From contig NZ_JAGDEL010000034.1 of assembly GCF_017497975.1 (NCBI RefSeq), forward strand, positions 1 through 55,865: 55,865 nt of DNA, read 5' to 3'. Positions 52,976 to 55,865 of this stretch are shown here, piece by piece. Origin of the DNA: Metabacillus bambusae (GTDB taxonomy: Bacteria; Bacillota; Bacilli; Bacillales; Bacillaceae). The notes under the pieces are model-generated. The model searched no databases and was not told where the DNA came from. It worked only from the letters and a program-made list of their open reading frames with translations. The translations under genes and the position numbers were made by a program. How positions within the stretch are numbered: the stretch's first letter is position 1; the number at the start of each line of letters is the position of its first letter.

Positions 52976-53521
52976 TTAATAATAGGGTGATATCATGAAG
53001 TAGACCAAAACACCAGTGAAGCTTACATATAGCCAGATCGGCATCGTCCAACGAGCAATTTTCCGATGCTTTTCTACTTGCATATTCAAGCCCCTTCCTA
53101 GCGTAATAAGTGCAAGTGGTACAATTGCTGCCGCCAGGAAAATATGAGTGATCAAAACAAAATAGTAGATACTCTTTAATAATCCTTCCCCGCCATAGCT
53201 AGTTGATTCAGCCATTGAATGGTAGGTCAAATAACTAATACAAAATAAAAATGTTGTCGTGAATGCCGCGATAATGAAACGGCGATGCAGATTAATGTTT
53301 TTTTGCCTGATTGTAATCAATGCAAGAATAAGAAAAAGAAATGTAAAGGTGTTAAAAATGGCATTCATTAACGGTAATACAGTTAATTCTATTCCCAAAA
53401 TGCTACCATCATTGCTTTTGGGCAAAAAATACGTTCCGATTATCACACCTACAATGACAATTGACAAGGTCCAAATCAATGAATTGTAATTTCGCTGTTT
53501 CACAGAATGATTATTACTCAT
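52976..53521 (-). CDS. DUF420 membrane protein (YozB/CtaM-like)
   Basis: The 181-aa protein has five hydrophobic segments. Conserved histidines in NLHRRFIIAAF, SYLTYHSMAES, YFVLITHIFLAA and EKHRKIARWTMPIW are typical of DUF420. Relatives (CtaM in Staphylococcus aureus; YozB in Bacillus) are reported to aid haem-copper oxidase assembly; that role is family knowledge, not visible here. The start is moved to ATG 53521 behind TTAGGAG; the frame is open 21 codons upstream without a site. Monocistronic. Confidence 0.85.
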   Translation of the reverse strand: MSNNHSVKQRNYNSLIWTLSIVIVGVIIGTYFLPKSNDGSILGIELTVLPLMNAIFNTFTFLFLILALITIRQKNINLHRRFIIAAFTTTFLFCISYLTYHSMAESTSYGGEGLLKSIYYFVLITHIFLAAAIVPLALITLGRGLNMQVEKHRKIARWTMPIWLYVSFTGVLVYFMISPYY

Positions 53522-53856
53522 GTTATTTGCTCCTAAAATAATAGTGGTTTTCTTAAGAATAAATAAAGAAATAGCAAAGATCAAATTATTTTTATTATAA
53601 TAACGAATTTGTCATTATCTCGACAAAAAAGTATTTTATCAATTTGTTGCAAAGTTAAACCTATAGCATAAGTAACCAAGTGCTAGAATGAAGTTGTTTG
53701 AGTATGTCATTTTCATTTACCTTTTTCTCATAAGAAACGTGTAAATTCCTCAATCGTTTAATATTTTATAAGAACAAAAGATAGTTTACTGGAAAATAGT
53801 TATGTAAACAAATACCTTATAAGTAGATCGGACGTGCTAGAATGTCAATATAAAAA

Positions 53857-54145
53857 CTAATAGAAGCAGCAAATAAGTTTACACTAGATGAAGAATACAT
53901 TGGAGTATCAGAAGAAAAGCGACAACAATTTATTTAACGATTCCCAATCGAGACTTTGTCTGAAATGACTATTGCAGGTATGCTGATACCTCGACAAGAG
54001 AGGTGTTCATTTTGGTGGCATAGGCAGTGGTAATGCCTCGAAGTTTGGGATTTATCGAAGTGGCATTGGAGAGTACTGTATGGGTGCGTCGACCCCTAAA
54101 AAAATCTTACTAAAAAAAGACCAGGAATATGTTTATTTATCCTGA
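53857..54145 (+). pseudogene. Remnant of a McrB-type restriction subunit
   Basis: Pieces in three frames read LIEAANKFTLDEEYIGVSEE and KRQQFI, stop, RFPIETLSEMTIA; then YADTSTREVFILVA; then GGIGSGNASKFGIYRSGIGE followed by KKILLKKDQEYVYL and a stop. The order FP-E-L-MTI, FI, GGxGSGxASKFGIYR resembles the N-terminal part of McrB-like AAA restriction proteins. One stop and two frameshifts, with no start, show it is dead. The family call is tentative. Confidence 0.4.
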
Positions 54146-54146
54146 T
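54112..54146 (-). terminator. Terminator of the DUF4352 gene
   Basis: On the minus strand ATCAGGATA and TATTCCTGGT pair, followed by seven T's. It starts 11 bp after the DUF4352 stop. Confidence 0.6.
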
Positions 54147-54156
54147 CCATTGGCTA

Positions 54157-54750
54157 TTATTGAAGGTCAATTGTTTGTGTTTCTGTTCCCCAGAAACCAG
54201 ATTGTACTTGGAGCTGGTATGCCGCTTTGGCATCAGCTACATCAAAAACAACCTTCCCACGATTTTCAAGATTTGGATTAATTTCTTCTAAGAAAAATCC
54301 TTTTCCTGCTTCATTCGCGTAAAGTGTTGCAGAATCATCTGCATTATATTCTGTATCCCCTTGAAGTAACTTAAAGAAGGATGAATCTGTCATGATTGCT
54401 TCTTTTCCTTCATTTTTTACTGTGACATCAAGAATTAAATAGGTTCCGCTTGCGTTTTGTCCAAATTCGCCACCAACATTATTTGCAGTTGACTTCCCAT
54501 GAACAGTAAATACAACATCGCCAACTTTTACGGCATCACCAATTTTATATGTTTTTGTTTCTTCCTGCTTTTCACCTTCAGCTGCATCTGTTCCTTCTTC
54601 AGTTTCTGGAGGTGCAGCATCTCCAGCATCGTTTGCTAAGTCGGTATCATCTTCACCGCCACCAGTAGCGATAGCTATCACCAAGATTACCGCAATAGCC
54701 CAAAACCACCAACGTCTATAAAAAGGCTTCTTTATTCTTTCTTTTGCCAT
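54157..54750 (-). CDS. DUF4352-domain membrane-anchored extracellular protein
   Basis: The 197-aa protein has a basic N-terminus (KERIKKPFYRRWW), one membrane segment (FWAIAVILVIAIATGG, about 15-31), an acidic linker rich in Asp, Glu and Ala (32-65), and a C-terminal DUF4352 immunoglobulin-like domain (about 68-197: YKIGDAVKVGDVVFTVHG, GTYLILDVTVKNEGKEA). The domain should face outside; related proteins are often lipoproteins or receptor-like. There is no lipobox Cys. ATG 54750 is preferred by family shape; TTG 54756 has the better spacing from AGGAG. Monocistronic with terminator. Confidence 0.85.
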   Translation of the reverse strand: MAKERIKKPFYRRWWFWAIAVILVIAIATGGGEDDTDLANDAGDAAPPETEEGTDAAEGEKQEETKTYKIGDAVKVGDVVFTVHGKSTANNVGGEFGQNASGTYLILDVTVKNEGKEAIMTDSSFFKLLQGDTEYNADDSATLYANEAGKGFFLEEINPNLENRGKVVFDVADAKAAYQLQVQSGFWGTETQTIDLQ

Positions 54751-55051
54751 ATTCAAGTCACACTCCTAATTTGAATTATGTTTGACTTACATATAGGTTT
54801 TACAGGAATGAAATAAATTATTTAAGAATTTGCTGTTAATTAATTTCAATAATTTATGCAGATAATAAAACAATTATAGTAAATTGGGTTAGCTGAAGAA
54901 ATTAGTAACATGTTATGATAGGTACAGTTAAGGAATTGGATTTAATTGGATATTTTTATGTTACTATATAAATCCCTTTTTAAATGATTAAAATGGTTAT
55001 TGTATATCTTTAAGAGAATTGATTCATTTTTATTGTATAAGGAGATAAAAA

Positions 55052-55740
55052 ATGTTTGATGTGATTATAATTGGTGCAGGTCAAGCTGGCCTTTCTATTG
55101 GATATCATCTTTTGAAGCAAACGAAAAACTTTTTAATAATAGATCAAAGTAAGAAAATCGGTGATACTTGGAAGAATCGTTATGATTCCTTAGTATTATT
55201 TACTATTAGAGAATTTAGTTCTTTACCTGGTTTACAAATAAAGGGTGATCCTCAGGGGTTTCCAACTAAAAATGAAGTTGTTGAATACTTGGACCTTTAT
55301 GCAAGGACGTTTGAGTTACCAATTCAAATGGAAACGAACGTTCAATCTTTGGAAAAACAAGAAAATACCTTCATTATTATCACGGAAAAAGAAACCTTGC
55401 ATTCAAAACAGGTTATCATTGCAACTGGACCTTTTCAATTACCCTCCATTCCATTAATCTCAAGGAATCTTTCTAATAATGTGTTTCAAGTTCATTCATC
55501 TGAATATAAAAATGCTAGCCAATTACTACCTGGAAATGCACTTATAGTTGGAGGAGGGAATTCTGGTGCACAAATTGCGGTAGAGCTTTCTTCTTCGAGA
55601 GAGGTGCATTTATCCATAAGCAAAGAAATTCGTTTTCTACCTTTATCTTTCTTTGGAAAGAGTATTTTTTGGTGGTTCAAGAAACTCGGGATATTAAATG
55701 CTACTGCAGAATCATTTATCGGAAAAAGGATTCGTGGTAA
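55052..55740 (+). pseudogene. CzcO-like flavin monooxygenase gene cut by an insertion element
   Basis: The frame codes for a flavoprotein of the Baeyer-Villiger/FMO-like CzcO group: FAD motif DVIIIGAGQAGLSIGYHLLK at 3-22, KIGDTWKNRYDSL near 36-48, ATGPFQLPSIP near 125-135 and NADP motif ALIVGGGNSGAQIAVEL near 163. Relatives are about 350 residues. Here the reading frame ends after 229 native codons at GKRIRG, where IS-like sequence begins, adding NVIIPL and a stop at 55759. The rest of the gene is not in the window. AAGGAGA precedes the ATG. The uninterrupted gene may resume beyond the element. Confidence 0.82.
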
Positions 55741-55865
55741 TGTTATTATCCCCTTATAGTGGACAGTAAAAAGAAAGGATTGTACTGTCTTCTATGGAGG
55801 GGATTTTTTCATGGGGAAAATTAGAACAACCTATACAAAAGAAATTAAGCTAAAAGCGATTAATT
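55741..55865 (+). mobile_element. Left end of an IS3-family-like insertion sequence (partial)
   Basis: The junction at 55740/55741 is where similarity to the flavoprotein ends. The element appears to begin TGTTATTATCCCC (IS3 elements typically start with TG). It contains CTTATAGTGGACAGT, a leader with AGGGG, and an orfA-like transposase start at 55811. The right end lies outside the window, so the target duplication cannot be seen. Confidence 0.65.
55811..55865 (+). CDS. IS3-type transposase OrfA, N-terminal fragment
   Basis: The reading starts MGKIRTTYTKEIKLKAI and runs off the window after 18 codons. The basic opening T-x-E-x-K-x-K-A-I is the usual start of the helix-turn-helix OrfA of IS3/IS150-group elements. 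GGAGGGG lies before the ATG. Only the start is visible, so subgroup is open. Confidence 0.65.
   Translation, partial: MGKIRTTYTKEIKLKAIN

Overview
The window is from a low-GC, Gram-positive, endospore-forming Bacillaceae chromosome. The grounds are AT-rich intergenic DNA, strong AGGAGG-type ribosome binding sites with frequent GTG/TTG starts, hairpin-plus-T-run terminators, a GerA-type spore germinant receptor operon, a Spo0E-like protein, a gapB/pckA gluconeogenic pair, CcpA- and CcpN-like sites and dispersed repeats of the kind common in Bacillus. The species cannot be fixed from the sequence. No rRNA, tRNA or CRISPR was seen.

Layout. 1-5.1 kb: small peptide genes, an azoreductase, and an FAD oxidoreductase plus ECF41-type sigma factor unit with its own recognisable ECF41 promoter. 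5.2-9.3 kb: a lrgAB/cidAB-type pair on the minus strand, two decayed genes and a 2-hydroxycarboxylate transporter. 9.4-14.3 kb: central-carbon genes (ackA remnant, gapB with a CcpN-like site, pckA, CidR-like LysR regulator). 14.4-18.2 kb: an intact 183-bp MITE-like element with an 8-bp target duplication, a PAS histidine kinase broken by one in-frame stop, a HEAT-like protein and pdxK. 18.5-22.3 kb: an Hsp70 (HscC type), a membrane J-like/TPR protein and a DUF1266 protein in one operon. 22.5-33.7 kb: mixed metabolic genes (NhaC-family antiporter, GH43 enzyme, two luciferase-like flavoproteins, MFS transporter, HAD phosphatase, ThuA-like protein). 34-36 kb: a ruined LXG-toxin/SUKH-immunity pair and a divergent nitroreductase/HxlR pair. 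36.3-38.7 kb: a long protein with two complete isoprenoid-synthase Asp-motif sets, which looks like a terpene synthase fused to a prenyltransferase. 39.5-43.4 kb: a large secreted GH59 (galactocerebrosidase-like) enzyme with carbohydrate-binding-like modules and FIVAR. 43.9-49.2 kb: ger operon A-C-B-B with a small convergent membrane gene. 50-52.7 kb: AraC regulator divergent from a PhyH dioxygenase plus sugar-phosphate-isomerase-like operon. 53-55.9 kb: DUF420 and DUF4352 proteins, a McrB-like remnant, and a flavoprotein gene cut by an IS3-like element running off the right edge.

The region is rich in gene decay: at least nine remnants or disrupted genes (DUF402-like, FIMAH, ackA, histidine kinase, LLM flavoprotein tail, LXG, SUKH, GNAT, McrB-like, CzcO-like). 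It also carries two dispersed repeat families. One has terminal inverted repeats and 8-bp flanking duplications. The other occurs three times in the same orientation, with compensatory changes in an internal stem. The loci most worth experimental attention are the two-headed isoprenoid synthase, the HscC/J/DUF1266 operon and the ECF41 unit.
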